The position numbers and the translations under genes are program-made. From Dyadobacter alkalitolerans DSM 23607 (GTDB lineage: Bacteria; Bacteroidota; Bacteroidia; Cytophagales; Spirosomataceae): a stretch of 64,000 nt of DNA. The stretch's first letter is position 1. Every line of letters begins with the position of its first letter. Below are positions 35,295 to 44,434 of the stretch, one piece after another. The DNA lies in assembly GCF_000428845.1 (NCBI RefSeq), contig NZ_AUAS01000012.1:62001-126000 (forward strand). The letters are read 5' to 3'. A model generated the notes under the pieces. The model was not told the DNA's origin. It did not search any database and was given only the letters and a program-made list of their open reading frames with translations.

Positions 35295-36755
35295 ATGCGT
35301 ACAGACACCACAGTTGGCACTGCTATAAACGTTGCTTCCGAAACCGGCACATTAAAACGCCTCCTGATCCATAGCCCCGACCGCGGCCTCGGTAAAGTTG
35401 TGCCCAACAAAGCGCAGGATTGGCTTTTTGAAGATATCGTTCACCTGGACACGATGCGTCGGGGCGAATATGACTACTATGTAAAACTGCTGCTTTACTT
35501 CCTCGACCCGGAAAAAATCAAGGGAAAACTGGCCGACATTGACAATGACCCTACCCGCTCGTTTTTCATCCCCGGTTCTGAAAAATACTTCGATTCCGAC
35601 TGTGTAGTTGACATTCAAAAGCTGCTGGGGGAAATTCTGGAAAATAGTGAGGTTCGGGTAAAACTTACAGCGGCCATTTGCGGCATTGAACGATGTTCCT
35701 ACCATACGCAGGAAGAACTCAACCAATATGACCCGCACGAACTGGCGAAAATCTTCATTTCCGGCTCCTATTCCGATAAACGAATGCTTTTTGCCCCACT
35801 GCCCAACCTCATCTTCATGCGGGACATCGGCATTGTGATCAATGATCATATTTTGTTAAACAAACCAGCTAAAAATGCCCGGACAAGGGAATCGATACTG
35901 GCGCAGTTTATTTTCTTTTATCATCCAATGTTTGCCGAAATAAAAAGCCGCATCATTGAAATACCCGAAAATGAACGCCACTTTTTGCTGCCGGATGATG
36001 AAAAAGCGAGCGATTACCACCGCTGCACGCTTGAAGGCGGCGATGTAATGATGGTGGCGCCTAACCATTTGGTAATCGGTTGCAGTGAACGGACTTCGCT
36101 TTATGCCGCGCAACAGGTAATGAAATTGTTGTTCGAAAAAAATGTCGTGACCACCATTACCATTGTAAAAATCCCTAAAAAGCGGGATTACATGCATATT
36201 GACACCATTTTTACGCAGGTTAAAAAAAATGTCTGGGTGCTTCTGGGTTCACTGGCACGCCTGGGAGACGAAGCTAAAAAGCAGGATGTGCTTCATTTTT
36301 TTGGCCCGCAGGATACAAATAAGGAATTCAGGATTTTGCAATTTATACAAGGCCAGGAACACAGCCCGACTGAGATAGAAAACCTGGAAGATCTGCTTAC
36401 ATCAATCAGCGTCAATGATCTAGGTGTTACGGAACCTGTCAAATTCATTTATTCGGGCGATAACGAATTCCCTTACGGCGAGCGAGAGCAATGGACAGAT
36501 TCCTGTAATCTGTTAGCATTAAAAGACGGCGTTGTTGTGGGTTACGACAGAAATGATAAAACGCTGGATGCATTCCGGAAGCACGGTTATCAGGTGATCA
36601 GTGCTAAGGATTTGATACAAAAACTGGAAGACGATGAGCTGTCGGTGGAAACCTTGACAGATACTTTCATCACGCTTCCATCCGCTGAACTTTCACGTGC
36701 ACGGGGCGGCTCGCATTGCATGAGTATGCCCATTTTGCGTAGCGTGCCCCGGTAA
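35295..36755 (+). CDS. Arginine deiminase family protein
   Basis: A 486-residue guanidino-modifying enzyme from the ATG at 35295 (MRTDTTVGTAINVASETG). The arginine deiminase landmarks are there: PLPNLIFMRDIG, LEGGDVMMV, the His in MHIDTIFTQV and the nucleophile Cys475 in RGGSHCMSMPILR close to the C-terminus. The reaction would be L-arginine to citrulline and ammonia. It is some 70 residues longer than classical ArcA enzymes, with an insert in the middle (residues about 60-160, FFIPGSEKYFDSDCVVDIQK). The next gene encodes a related hydrolase that may use its product. An upstream in-frame start (35184) was rejected because it lacks family similarity. Confidence 0.83.
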   Translation: MRTDTTVGTAINVASETGTLKRLLIHSPDRGLGKVVPNKAQDWLFEDIVHLDTMRRGEYDYYVKLLLYFLDPEKIKGKLADIDNDPTRSFFIPGSEKYFDSDCVVDIQKLLGEILENSEVRVKLTAAICGIERCSYHTQEELNQYDPHELAKIFISGSYSDKRMLFAPLPNLIFMRDIGIVINDHILLNKPAKNARTRESILAQFIFFYHPMFAEIKSRIIEIPENERHFLLPDDEKASDYHRCTLEGGDVMMVAPNHLVIGCSERTSLYAAQQVMKLLFEKNVVTTITIVKIPKKRDYMHIDTIFTQVKKNVWVLLGSLARLGDEAKKQDVLHFFGPQDTNKEFRILQFIQGQEHSPTEIENLEDLLTSISVNDLGVTEPVKFIYSGDNEFPYGEREQWTDSCNLLALKDGVVVGYDRNDKTLDAFRKHGYQVISAKDLIQKLEDDELSVETLTDTFITLPSAELSRARGGSHCMSMPILRSVPR

Positions 36756-36818
36756 ATTTTATATTGTAATCGCGGCGTTTCGGTTGTAAATTGCAGTAGA
36801 CATTTATTCAACACTCCT

Positions 36819-37775
36819 ATGCGCGTAATCACTTCATCCGCCCAGATCCAGCCTCAATCGACCTCCCGGATCATGATGATCAGGCCGGTTAAATTTGGTT
36901 TTAATGCAGAAACTGCGGAAAGCAACGAGTTTCAGCAAAAAGCATTTGCGCAAAGCACGCAGGAAACCGCCGGCGACCTGGCAAAGGAAGAATTTGACCT
37001 TATGATCGATCAGTTGAAAAAAGCGGGCATCGATCTCCATATTTTTGATGATAATGAGGACATTCTGAGGCCGGACGCGGTTTTTTCCAACAACTGGGTC
37101 TCCTTTCACCAAAGCGGTAAAGTGGTTTTGTATCCAATGATGGCCGAAAACCGCCGGGCCGAACGCCGACTGGACATTATCGAACGCTTAAAAGATGATT
37201 TCAAAATTGAGGAAATCATCGACCTCAGCTATTTCGAGGAGCAGGGAAAATTTCTCGAAGGGACTGGCAGCATGGTACTGGACCGTCGTTATAAAATCGC
37301 TTACGCCTGCCTCTCACCAAGAACCCATCCGGATGTGCTGGAAGCATTTGCGGATGCGTTAGGTTATGAAATTGTGGCATTTTCGGCTTCGGATGAAAAT
37401 GACAAGCCTGTCTATCACACCAATGTTATTATGTGCGTAGGTGATGTGTTCGCGGTGGTTTGCCTGGAAGCGATCAAAGATCCGGATCAGCGCCAGATGG
37501 TGAGGGCGGCGCTCGAAGAAACGAAAAAATACATTATTGAAATATCATTTGACCAGGTGCGGCATTTTGCGGGGAACATGTTAATGGTACGAAATACCAA
37601 GCAAGACAAGTTTTTAATCATGTCTACCCAAGCCTACGATTCGCTGACCAGCCACCAGCGGCAGGCATTAAGCGACTATGCTCGTATTTTACATACTGAT
37701 CTTGGTGTAATTGAGGGCAACGGCGGAGGTTCGGCGCGCTGTATGATGACTGAAATTCATCTTCCGAGAAAATGA
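36819..37775 (+). CDS. ctlX: CtlX-type citrulline hydrolase (amidinotransferase superfamily)
   Basis: A 318-residue pentein-fold enzyme: MIRPVKFGFNAETAESN, FSNNWVSFHQSG (Asp/Asn substrate site), FLEGTGSMVLDR, YHTNVIMCVGD and the catalytic Cys308 in GGGSARCMMTEI. Families called citrulline utilisation hydrolase CtlX share this layout. It follows the arginine deiminase gene by 63 bases, so the pair may run arginine to citrulline to ornithine, without carbamoyltransferase. Alternative initiation at an ATG at 36873 is possible. The exact substrate is inferred from family naming and context. Confidence 0.8.
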   Translation: MRVITSSAQIQPQSTSRIMMIRPVKFGFNAETAESNEFQQKAFAQSTQETAGDLAKEEFDLMIDQLKKAGIDLHIFDDNEDILRPDAVFSNNWVSFHQSGKVVLYPMMAENRRAERRLDIIERLKDDFKIEEIIDLSYFEEQGKFLEGTGSMVLDRRYKIAYACLSPRTHPDVLEAFADALGYEIVAFSASDENDKPVYHTNVIMCVGDVFAVVCLEAIKDPDQRQMVRAALEETKKYIIEISFDQVRHFAGNMLMVRNTKQDKFLIMSTQAYDSLTSHQRQALSDYARILHTDLGVIEGNGGGSARCMMTEIHLPRK

Positions 37776-37787
37776 AGTCCCTATAAA

Positions 37788-37819
37788 ACAAAAATGCTCC
37801 TCATCGGGAGCATTTTTGT
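37788..37819. terminator. Bidirectional intrinsic terminator
   Basis: A 13-bp perfect stem (ACAAAAATGCTCC / GGAGCATTTTTGT) with a six-base loop between the convergent ctlX-like and lipoprotein genes; A/T-rich arms give a U-run for both strands. Confidence 0.9.
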
Positions 37820-37843
37820 AATTCGTAACCCTCATAAAAACAA

Positions 37844-38302
37844 TTAATCCCTAATATCGGCTTTCGCTTTTGCGATTTTCTCTTTTGTTTCTGCTTTAAA
37901 TGCATCCCATTTATCAGCAGTTTCGTTCTGAGCATCTTTCCAGGAAGCTTGCAAATCCTCTTTTTCTTCGTTCAGTTCTTTCTTGCGGTCTCTCCACTTC
38001 GCTTTTTCCTTGTCAGTGGCCTTTTCCATTTTGGCGTCTGCGTCTTCTATTTTCTTGTCTAGCTTCGCAACAGCCTCATCTATATCTGCTTTCAACGATT
38101 CTTTATCCTCTTTCACTTTCGCCTCGAAATCATTGCCTGCGTCTTTGATATCCGATTTTGCTTCAGCTACATTATCATCCATATCTTCTTTTGCCTCTTC
38201 AACAGTCTCGTTAGCAGAGTCTTTTGTTTTTTCGGAACAGCTGGTTAGGCTCAGCATGCCCATGGTCATCATTGCAGCAACCATTAAGGTGATCTTTTTC
38301 AT
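37844..38302 (-). CDS. Coiled-coil lipoprotein
   Basis: A 152-residue lipoprotein from the ATG at 38302 (MKKITLMVAAMMTMGMLSLTSC; lipobox LTSC). The mature part is almost wholly a charged coiled coil, rich in Lys, Glu, Asp and Ala, with a loose 11-residue periodicity like LEA or apolipoprotein-type helices (EEAKEDMDDN, AEAKSDIKDA, DAKMEKATDK). Such proteins may bind membranes or peptidoglycan, or act in desiccation tolerance. No enzyme motif. A start 16 codons upstream would destroy the lipoprotein signal. Confidence 0.8.
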   Translation of the reverse strand: MKKITLMVAAMMTMGMLSLTSCSEKTKDSANETVEEAKEDMDDNVAEAKSDIKDAGNDFEAKVKEDKESLKADIDEAVAKLDKKIEDADAKMEKATDKEKAKWRDRKKELNEEKEDLQASWKDAQNETADKWDAFKAETKEKIAKAKADIRD

Positions 38303-38542
38303 AATTGGGTGTTTTAAATTATGTGAAAAAAGAATGATCGTCCATTCCAAAAATTACATATCAAAAATCTTACCAGACCACTATACGCGATTGAGCCTAA
38401 TGGTTGTAGAATTTTATGCTCACAGTCGTAACTGTTTGGCCAGAACCTCGTGTTTCTTCAAAAGGATAAGGTTGGTACAACGCTTGCTAGTAATCCTTTT
38501 AATAATCAGATTTGTATTTTATTGATAGCCTTTCAACTCAAC

Positions 38543-40615
38543 ATGCGCCAATTTTATATTCCCAGCCTTTTATTTTCGATCCTAATTTTTACTAATCCGG
38601 GAAAGTCCGTTGCCCAAAGCGATTCGCTGAACGCCCGGCAGCTGGAAGAAGTGACCGTCAATGCATTTGAATCCAAAACGAACCCGTTAACGACGACCGC
38701 AACGGTGGGGTTGATCACATCTCGGTCGCTTGAAAGATTCTCGACTTATACGTGGGCGAATGCTATAAACACCGTTCCCGGCGTAAAAATGGAGGAGCGC
38801 TCACCGGGAAGTTATCGTTTTTCGGTTCGCGGGAGCCTGCTCCGGTCGCCATTTGGGGTGCGTAATGTGAAATTTTATTGGAACGGAATCCCTTTCACGG
38901 ATGCTAGCGGGAATACGCCGCTTAACTCGCTGGATTATGGCGCTGTTCAGAATATGGAGATCATTAAAGGACCCGGAAGCAGCATTTACGGGGCCGGGAC
39001 GGGCGGCGTAGTGTTGTTGCAAAGTCAGACAGACAATGATTTCACCAACCGCATTGAGCAAAGCGTAAGTTTTGGTAAATATGGTTTTCAAAGCAGAAAT
39101 TCGACCATTCAGGTGGGCGACATTTCAGTCCAATATGGTCATAGCGAGCAGGATGGTTATCGCAACCACAGCAATATGGTGCGGGATGCGCTCCGTTTTA
39201 CTTCTTCTTCACGATTAGGCGAACGCAGCACCTTATCGATCTTGGGAATGTTTTCTGACCTGAAATATGAAACCCCGGGCGGCATTAATCTTGCACAATA
39301 CCAGAGTAACCCGAAACTGGCCAGACAATCTACCCCGACGGTGCCGGGTAGCGAGCCCCAGCAGGCTGCTATTTACACGAAGCTCGCCTTAATCGGCGGA
39401 AACTATACATTACAGCTTTCCGACAGCTGGACACAATCCAATGCACTGTATCTGACGTTCACAGACTTTGCCAATCCTTTTATTTCAAATTATGAAAAAC
39501 GCGATGAGAATGGCATCGGCGGAAGGAATATCTGGCAAAACCGCTCGCAGATCGCCAATGTAAGAACGAGCTGGACCTCAGGATTTGAATGGCAATATGG
39601 GAAATCCGCACAGCGCAATTACGACAACATTGGCGGCAGGCCGGACAAGCAGCAAACGGTGGAGGACATCAGGACAACCAGCCTTTCTGTTTTTAGCCAG
39701 CTGGAGGCGGTGCTCTTTACAGACCTAACATTAAGTGCCGGCGCGAGTTACAACACATTTAAATACAAATACGAAAGGTTCTTCGCCCTTCCATATAGCA
39801 AGGAGGAACGTAAGTTTGACGGCATATTCGTTCCCAGATTTGCCGCAAATAAGGTGATAGCCAAAAACTGGGCGGTTGTAGCGTCTTACAGTGGTGGTTA
39901 CTCGCCACCCACATTGCAGGAAGTGCGTCCATCGGCAGGTGGCTTCCGTCGTGATTTAGAAGCTGAGAAAGGCATGAACACGGAATTTGGGATCAGAAAA
40001 ACCGGGAAAGTGATCACCGGGGAAATCAGTCTGTATCATTTCGGGTTGCGTGAAACCATTGTTCGCAGGACCAATGAAGCCGGCGCCGAATTCTTTATCA
40101 ATGCAGGAAAAACGCGTCAGAACGGAGTGGAATGGACTGTCGCTTATGACATCCTATCTGACCCAAAACTTCCGGTAATGCTTAAATTATGGAACACCGG
40201 CACGGCAACGAAATATACATTTGAAGATTTCCAGCAGGCCGATGTGGATCTGACAGGCAAAAGGATTCCGGGAATTCCAAAATTCTCACAAACCTCCGGT
40301 CTTGATGCCCTTTTCAGATATGGCTTTGCAGCATTTGTAACTTATCAGCACGGAAGTTCGTTTTACCTGAACGATGCCAACACGGTTGAAAACACACCAT
40401 ATAATCAATGGATTGCGCGCGTAAGCTGGAAGAAAAGCTGGGGTCAGCATTTTTACAGCGAGCTCTCAGCCTCTGCAGAGAAAGTTAATGCGGGCATTTA
40501 CAGCCTTGGTTATGACCTGAATGCATTTGGCAACCGCTATTACAACAGTGCGCCAAAAGACAATTTATGGGCTGGCGTGAAGATCGGCTGGGAATGGCAG
40601 AAAAATTCCAAATAA
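38543..40615 (+). CDS. TonB-dependent outer membrane receptor
   Basis: A 690-residue TonB-dependent receptor with a signal peptide (MRQFYIPSLLFSILIFTNPG, cut after SVAQ). The plug domain (about 25-160) contains the TonB-box-like EEVTVNAF, NAINTVPGVKMEERSPGSY and NMEIIKGPGSSIYGAGTGGV; the rest is a 22-stranded barrel with a C-terminal strand ending in aromatic residues (GVKIGWEWQ). It lacks the N-terminal CarboxypepD-like domain of SusC. It resembles siderophore or cobalamin receptors, but the ligand is not clear. The stop codon shares one base with the hemW start. Confidence 0.88.
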   Translation: MRQFYIPSLLFSILIFTNPGKSVAQSDSLNARQLEEVTVNAFESKTNPLTTTATVGLITSRSLERFSTYTWANAINTVPGVKMEERSPGSYRFSVRGSLLRSPFGVRNVKFYWNGIPFTDASGNTPLNSLDYGAVQNMEIIKGPGSSIYGAGTGGVVLLQSQTDNDFTNRIEQSVSFGKYGFQSRNSTIQVGDISVQYGHSEQDGYRNHSNMVRDALRFTSSSRLGERSTLSILGMFSDLKYETPGGINLAQYQSNPKLARQSTPTVPGSEPQQAAIYTKLALIGGNYTLQLSDSWTQSNALYLTFTDFANPFISNYEKRDENGIGGRNIWQNRSQIANVRTSWTSGFEWQYGKSAQRNYDNIGGRPDKQQTVEDIRTTSLSVFSQLEAVLFTDLTLSAGASYNTFKYKYERFFALPYSKEERKFDGIFVPRFAANKVIAKNWAVVASYSGGYSPPTLQEVRPSAGGFRRDLEAEKGMNTEFGIRKTGKVITGEISLYHFGLRETIVRRTNEAGAEFFINAGKTRQNGVEWTVAYDILSDPKLPVMLKLWNTGTATKYTFEDFQQADVDLTGKRIPGIPKFSQTSGLDALFRYGFAAFVTYQHGSSFYLNDANTVENTPYNQWIARVSWKKSWGQHFYSELSASAEKVNAGIYSLGYDLNAFGNRYYNSAPKDNLWAGVKIGWEWQKNSK

Positions 40616-41748
40616 TGCATTTATACCTTCATATTCCTTTTTGCAGACAAGCTTGCCATTACTGTGACTTCCATTTCAGCACCAACACCGCTAACAAACG
40701 GGCTGTGGTGGAAGCCATAGCAAATGAAATCATTCTTAGAAAAGATTATCTCCCCAAAGCGGACATTGAAACCATTTACTTCGGCGGAGGAACGCCTTCG
40801 ATGCTGGACGAGGCGGAGCTGCATTTGCTGCTCAACACAATCAGTCAGCATTTTACGGTTTCTCCCCATGCTGAGATAACATTAGAAGCCAATCCGGACG
40901 ATTTGCAGCAGGAGAAGTTGCAGCAATTTTACAATGCGGGGATAAACAGACTGAGCATTGGCATACAATCTTTCCATGAGCCCCATCTTCAATTCCTGAA
41001 CAGGATACATTCCGCTTATGAAGGTGAAATTTGCGTCAGGACTGCACAGGACATTGGCATTAAAAATATTTCCATTGACCTGATATACGCGATTCCATCT
41101 CCCGACCATAGCATTCTGATGCAGGATATGCAAAAAGCATTTGCAATGGACATTGCCCATATTTCAGCTTATTGCCTTACTATCGAGCCGCAGACTGCAT
41201 TTGGAAGCTGGCTTAAAAAGAAGAAAATCAAACCCATAGACGAAGAATATGCTGCGCAGCAATTTGAGCTTCTTGTAAAAACCCTGGCAGAAAACGGTTA
41301 TGAGCAATACGAGATCTCGAATTTTGCCCGGAATGGACACTATAGCATGCATAACAGCTCCTATTGGAAGCAACGGCCCTATTTAGGTGTTGGCCCGAGC
41401 GCGCATTCCTATAATGGTGCAAGCCGTGAGTATAATGTTTCAAATAACGCGCGCTATGTTGAGGCCATTCAGAAACAGATCATTCCCACAACGGTGGAAA
41501 CGTTATCGCCGGCGGATCAGACGAATGAATATTTGCTTACAGGCCTGCGAACGAAGTGGGGCGTAAATAAGGAAAAATTGGAGTTAATATCAGGCAGCTC
41601 TTTTGCATCGATCCATACAGCCGATTTGCAACAGATGGCGAAGAAAAACTGGATCAGGGAAGATGCAGACAATTGGTATCTGACGGATTCGGGGAAGCTT
41701 TTTGCGGACCGGATTGCCAGCGATCTTTTTATTGAATGGAATGGGTAA
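40615..41748 (+). CDS. hemW: Heme chaperone HemW (radical SAM, coproporphyrinogen III oxidase-like)
   Basis: A 377-residue radical SAM protein from the ATG at 40615, which overlaps the receptor stop codon by one base; a start further upstream (40567) inside the receptor is unlikely. The [4Fe-4S]-binding motif CRQACHYC (C10, C14, C17) is in YLHIPFCRQACHYCDFHF, the second signature is IETIYFGGGTPSML, and the wH domain follows after residue 310. HemN has an additional N-terminal region that is lacking here, so this is HemW. The direct coupling to a TonB-dependent receptor gene suggests that the pair concerns heme or iron. Confidence 0.92.
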   Translation: MHLYLHIPFCRQACHYCDFHFSTNTANKRAVVEAIANEIILRKDYLPKADIETIYFGGGTPSMLDEAELHLLLNTISQHFTVSPHAEITLEANPDDLQQEKLQQFYNAGINRLSIGIQSFHEPHLQFLNRIHSAYEGEICVRTAQDIGIKNISIDLIYAIPSPDHSILMQDMQKAFAMDIAHISAYCLTIEPQTAFGSWLKKKKIKPIDEEYAAQQFELLVKTLAENGYEQYEISNFARNGHYSMHNSSYWKQRPYLGVGPSAHSYNGASREYNVSNNARYVEAIQKQIIPTTVETLSPADQTNEYLLTGLRTKWGVNKEKLELISGSSFASIHTADLQQMAKKNWIREDADNWYLTDSGKLFADRIASDLFIEWNG

Positions 41749-41788
41749 TGAGTTACCGGGCGCTCATTGCATATAGCCCGATAACTCA
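41749..41788. terminator. Hairpin between convergent hemW and OsmC-family genes
   Basis: TGAGTTACCGGGC (41749-41761) pairs with GCCCGATAACTCA (41776-41788) with a single C-A mismatch and a 14-base loop, starting right after the hemW stop codon. There is an A-tract on the right (AAAAACGC) giving a U-run for the minus strand side. Likely a terminator. Confidence 0.6.
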
Positions 41789-41804
41789 AAAACGCATCTT
41801 TTGC

Positions 41805-42227
41805 TTATGACAGCAACTCTGCGTTCAATGTAATTTCTGCATTCAGCAACTGTGAAATCGGGCATTCTTTTTTCGCTTTATCAGCGATTTGCGCAAACTG
41901 GTCTGCGGAAACGCTCGGGACTTTCGCCTTCAATTCGATTGCGCTTTTTGTTACCTGTCCTTTCGCCGGATCCAATGTTACAGTTGCAGTGGCATTCAGC
42001 TCATCGGCTGTAAAACCTGCTGCATTAAGCTCAAAGCTAAGTTTCATGGCAAAACAGCTCGCGTGAGCAGCTGCGATTAACTCCTCAGGATTCGTTCCTT
42101 TACCCTCAGCAAAACGGGTGTTGAATGAATATTGCGTGTTTTCTAATACAGTGCTTTGTGTGCTTACGGTTCCGGTTCCTTCTTTTCCGGTTCCTTTCCA
42201 AACGGCTGTTGCTTTACGGTTGATCAT
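41805..42227 (-). CDS. OsmC/Ohr family peroxiredoxin
   Basis: A 140-residue OsmC-type thiol peroxidase that reduces organic peroxides. The two catalytic Cys are in the AAHASCFAMKLS and AKKECPISQL segments; the N-terminal block is ATAVWKGTGKEGTGTVSTQS with the usual antiparallel strands. Length is normal for OsmC (not YhfA). It is convergent with hemW over the hairpin at 41749-41788. Confidence 0.93.
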   Translation of the reverse strand: MINRKATAVWKGTGKEGTGTVSTQSTVLENTQYSFNTRFAEGKGTNPEELIAAAHASCFAMKLSFELNAAGFTADELNATATVTLDPAKGQVTKSAIELKAKVPSVSADQFAQIADKAKKECPISQLLNAEITLNAELLS

Positions 42228-42498
42228 CTTAAATGTGTTTTAAAGTTTAAATTAAATCCTTTGTTGCAGGATCGTTTCATCGAAAAGTAACAAGCATCGA
42301 CGATTTACGCAAATTATTAAATTTATATCCTGTGCAATAAATAGGCACTTTAGCCTGTTCCAGACTATGCGTATTCCCGGCCGGAGGCTACTGTTTTAGT
42401 TAAGGAATGTTAATGGCGAATCGGGCATTAAACTTTATTATTGCGCAGCAATCTAAAAATCAAATTACAAACCAAAATTCAACTTAATCTATTCAATC

Positions 42499-43050
42499 AT
42501 GAAAAAGATAATAATGCCTCTCCTGCTAATTGTAGCTGTTCTGTTTCAAAGCTGCGAAGGACCGGAAGGCCCACAAGGACCTCCGGGGCCGGAAGTCGAA
42601 GCACTCGGAAAAACATTTGATCTTACAGATGTGGATTTTTTAGCCGCAGATAAATATCAGTTTGGTCTCACTTTTGCAGCCGCCGATCTTGGCTTCGAGG
42701 TGCTTGAGTCGGATGCAGTATTGGTTTATATCAACTGGGGAAGTGAAAATGTAAATGGCCAGCCACTCACAGCCTATCGTCCCCTGCCGCAGACTGCATT
42801 TCTGGATAATGGCATCCTGACTTACAACTTTGACCGAACTGTACAGGATTTCTCTATTTTCCTGGACGGGACTGTTAATCTTGCCACAGTGCCTGCCAGA
42901 TATGCAAGAGACCAGGAATTCCGCGTGATTATCATTCCAGCCGATTTTGTCCAGCGCAGAAATGCCACAGTGGATTTCAATGACTACAATGCTGTTGTGA
43001 AAGCATTTAACATTGATGAATCAAAAGTTCGGAAGATCTCAGTGAAATAG
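42499..43050 (+). CDS. Lipoprotein with a short collagen-like segment
   Basis: A 183-residue lipoprotein (signal MKKIIMPLLLIVAVLFQSC, Cys19) with a collagen-like run right after the lipid anchor (GPEGPQGPPGPE), then a beta-rich domain (about 45-180) of unknown fold. Gly-X-Y stretches of this kind, right after the lipobox, are common in Bacteroidota surface lipoproteins, where they may act as a stiff spacer. A hairpin terminator follows the stop codon. Confidence 0.75.
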   Translation: MKKIIMPLLLIVAVLFQSCEGPEGPQGPPGPEVEALGKTFDLTDVDFLAADKYQFGLTFAAADLGFEVLESDAVLVYINWGSENVNGQPLTAYRPLPQTAFLDNGILTYNFDRTVQDFSIFLDGTVNLATVPARYARDQEFRVIIIPADFVQRRNATVDFNDYNAVVKAFNIDESKVRKISVK

Positions 43051-43094
43051 GCACAGTATTTTAGTTGTGTAGGCATTCTGGATATTTTTTTATA

Positions 43095-43120
43095 AAATCC
43101 GGTAATTTTTTACCGGATTT
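43095..43120 (+). terminator. Intrinsic terminator-like hairpin after the lipoprotein gene
   Basis: An 11-bp perfect inverted repeat (AAATCCGGTAA / TTACCGGATTT) with a TTTT loop, 44 bases past the lipoprotein stop codon and only 13 bases before the DUF1684 start at 43134. The right arm is followed by ACTTTTACTA. It works as a terminator, or may hinder readthrough into the next gene. Confidence 0.72.
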
Positions 43121-43133
43121 ACTTTTACTAAGT

Positions 43134-43754
43134 ATGAAAAGCGTTTTAAACACACTCGGGTTATTGCTGGTTACGATCTCACTGGCAATTGCGCAAGATT
43201 TTAAGAAGGAGACTAACAAGTTCAGAAAGAAGTACAAAGAAGAATTTCTGAGTTCGGCCAATTCTCCCCTCAAAGAAGCTGATTTACCGTTTTTGCAGTT
43301 TTACGAACCTGATTCGTCATATAGGGTCATTGCAAAATTCGAGAAAAGCCGCGGGCAGTCTTTCGAAATGCCTACTTACAGCGGAGTTAATAAAACGTAC
43401 GTAAAATATGGAAAGGTAAAATTTCGGATTAACGGCAGAAAGCAGACATTAACTGTTTACAGAAGCCTGAGCTTACAGCAGCTCGCGAGATACAAAGACT
43501 ATCTTTTCATACCATTTAAAGACAAAACAAATGGCGACGAGTCCTATGGCGGCGGTCGCTATCTGGATCTAAAAACCACAGACATAAAGGACGGCCAGCT
43601 GGTGCTCGACTTCAACAAAGCATACAATCCTTATTGTGCTTATAGTGATGGCTACAACTGCCCGATCCCACCTGCCCCGAACCACTTGCCGATCGCGATT
43701 ACGGCCGGAGAGAAGAAGTTTGGAAAAGACCATCAGCAAGCGCAATTGAAATAG
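43134..43754 (+). CDS. DUF1684 family secreted protein
   Basis: A 206-residue protein from the ATG at 43134 (MKSVLNTLGLLLVTISLAIAQ signal peptide, given as MKSVLNTLGLL and LVTISLAIAQ). The DUF1684 hallmark blocks are DLPFLQFYEPDSSYRV, FEMPTYSGVNKTYVKYG, YLFIPFKDKTNGDESYGGGRY and FNKAYNPYCAYSDGYNCPIPPAPN. Function is unknown; the family is widespread in Bacteroidota and Proteobacteria. Any longer start would span the terminator hairpin at 43095-43120. Confidence 0.86.
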   Translation: MKSVLNTLGLLLVTISLAIAQDFKKETNKFRKKYKEEFLSSANSPLKEADLPFLQFYEPDSSYRVIAKFEKSRGQSFEMPTYSGVNKTYVKYGKVKFRINGRKQTLTVYRSLSLQQLARYKDYLFIPFKDKTNGDESYGGGRYLDLKTTDIKDGQLVLDFNKAYNPYCAYSDGYNCPIPPAPNHLPIAITAGEKKFGKDHQQAQLK

Positions 43755-43758
43755 CATA

Positions 43759-43792
43759 AAAAAATCCCGATCTGTTCAGACCGGGATTTTTT
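43759..43792. terminator. Bidirectional intrinsic terminator
   Basis: Sixteen-base arms with one mismatch around a TT turn: AAAAAATCCCGATCTG and CAGACCGGGATTTTTT, followed by GTTTTTATT. Sits between the convergent DUF1684 and YcxB-like genes. Confidence 0.9.
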
Positions 43793-43808
43793 GTTTTTAT
43801 TCCAATGG

Positions 43809-44360
43809 TTATGCTTTCAAAAATTCTTTCTGCTTCATAATCCGCTCGAAAACTTTAATGTCGTGCTCAGAAGTAAAAATGCTGAAAGGAAGATATACAA
43901 ACTGTCCTTTTGAAATCACCAGCACGTAGGCTTCCTTATCCTTATAAGCGTCCATGATCTGCTCCCATTTCATAACACTTCCCTCCTTCTGGTTCAATTT
44001 CATCAGGATCTGACGATTATCAATCTCATAAGAGAATTTTTCGAACATCGGTTTGTACTGCGCAAGCTGCGTAATGCCTGTAAACTGCACCAGCCAGAAA
44101 AGCACGTAAAGAAGTGCCACCACAAATACAGTAATGTAGATCCACAAGTTAGGATACACGCCGGTAAGGTTCAAAATGGCGTTGATCAGGATAAGCGCGA
44201 GTGGTATTAACCCCCATTTCAGCTGCGTTTTAAAGAAGTGACGCATGGCAAGGGCAATGTATTTCTTGGTGGGTAAAGCATATCTTTTCGTACGGACCGC
44301 CGCAGGGTTCGTCGGCATTTGATACACAGGTTGGTGTTTATTCACCGAAACTTTGGCCAT
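43809..44360 (-). CDS. YcxB-like membrane protein
   Basis: A 183-residue inner membrane protein with two membrane helices (GLIPLALILINAILNL and IYITVFVVALLYVLFWLV) and a small C-terminal cytoplasmic domain (about 110-180; MKWEQIMDAYKDKEAYVLVI, given as MKWEQIMDAY and KDKEAYVLVI) that resembles the YcxB/PH-like domain. Function is unknown. Transcribed from its own promoter, with the candidate -7 box at 44427-44434. Confidence 0.75.
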   Translation of the reverse strand: MAKVSVNKHQPVYQMPTNPAAVRTKRYALPTKKYIALAMRHFFKTQLKWGLIPLALILINAILNLTGVYPNLWIYITVFVVALLYVLFWLVQFTGITQLAQYKPMFEKFSYEIDNRQILMKLNQKEGSVMKWEQIMDAYKDKEAYVLVISKGQFVYLPFSIFTSEHDIKVFERIMKQKEFLKA

Positions 44361-44426
44361 AATTCAGTTTAAATTAACAATTTCTTGGATTCCCAGCATG
44401 TCGCGATGCTGTCGGAAAATGAAGTG

Positions 44427-44434
44427 CAAAGTTA
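44427..44434 (-). promoter_or_regulatory. Candidate -7 promoter box for the YcxB-like gene
   Basis: Minus-strand TAACTTTG matches TAnnTTTG, 66 bases before the start codon; no matching -33 TTG. Confidence 0.4.
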
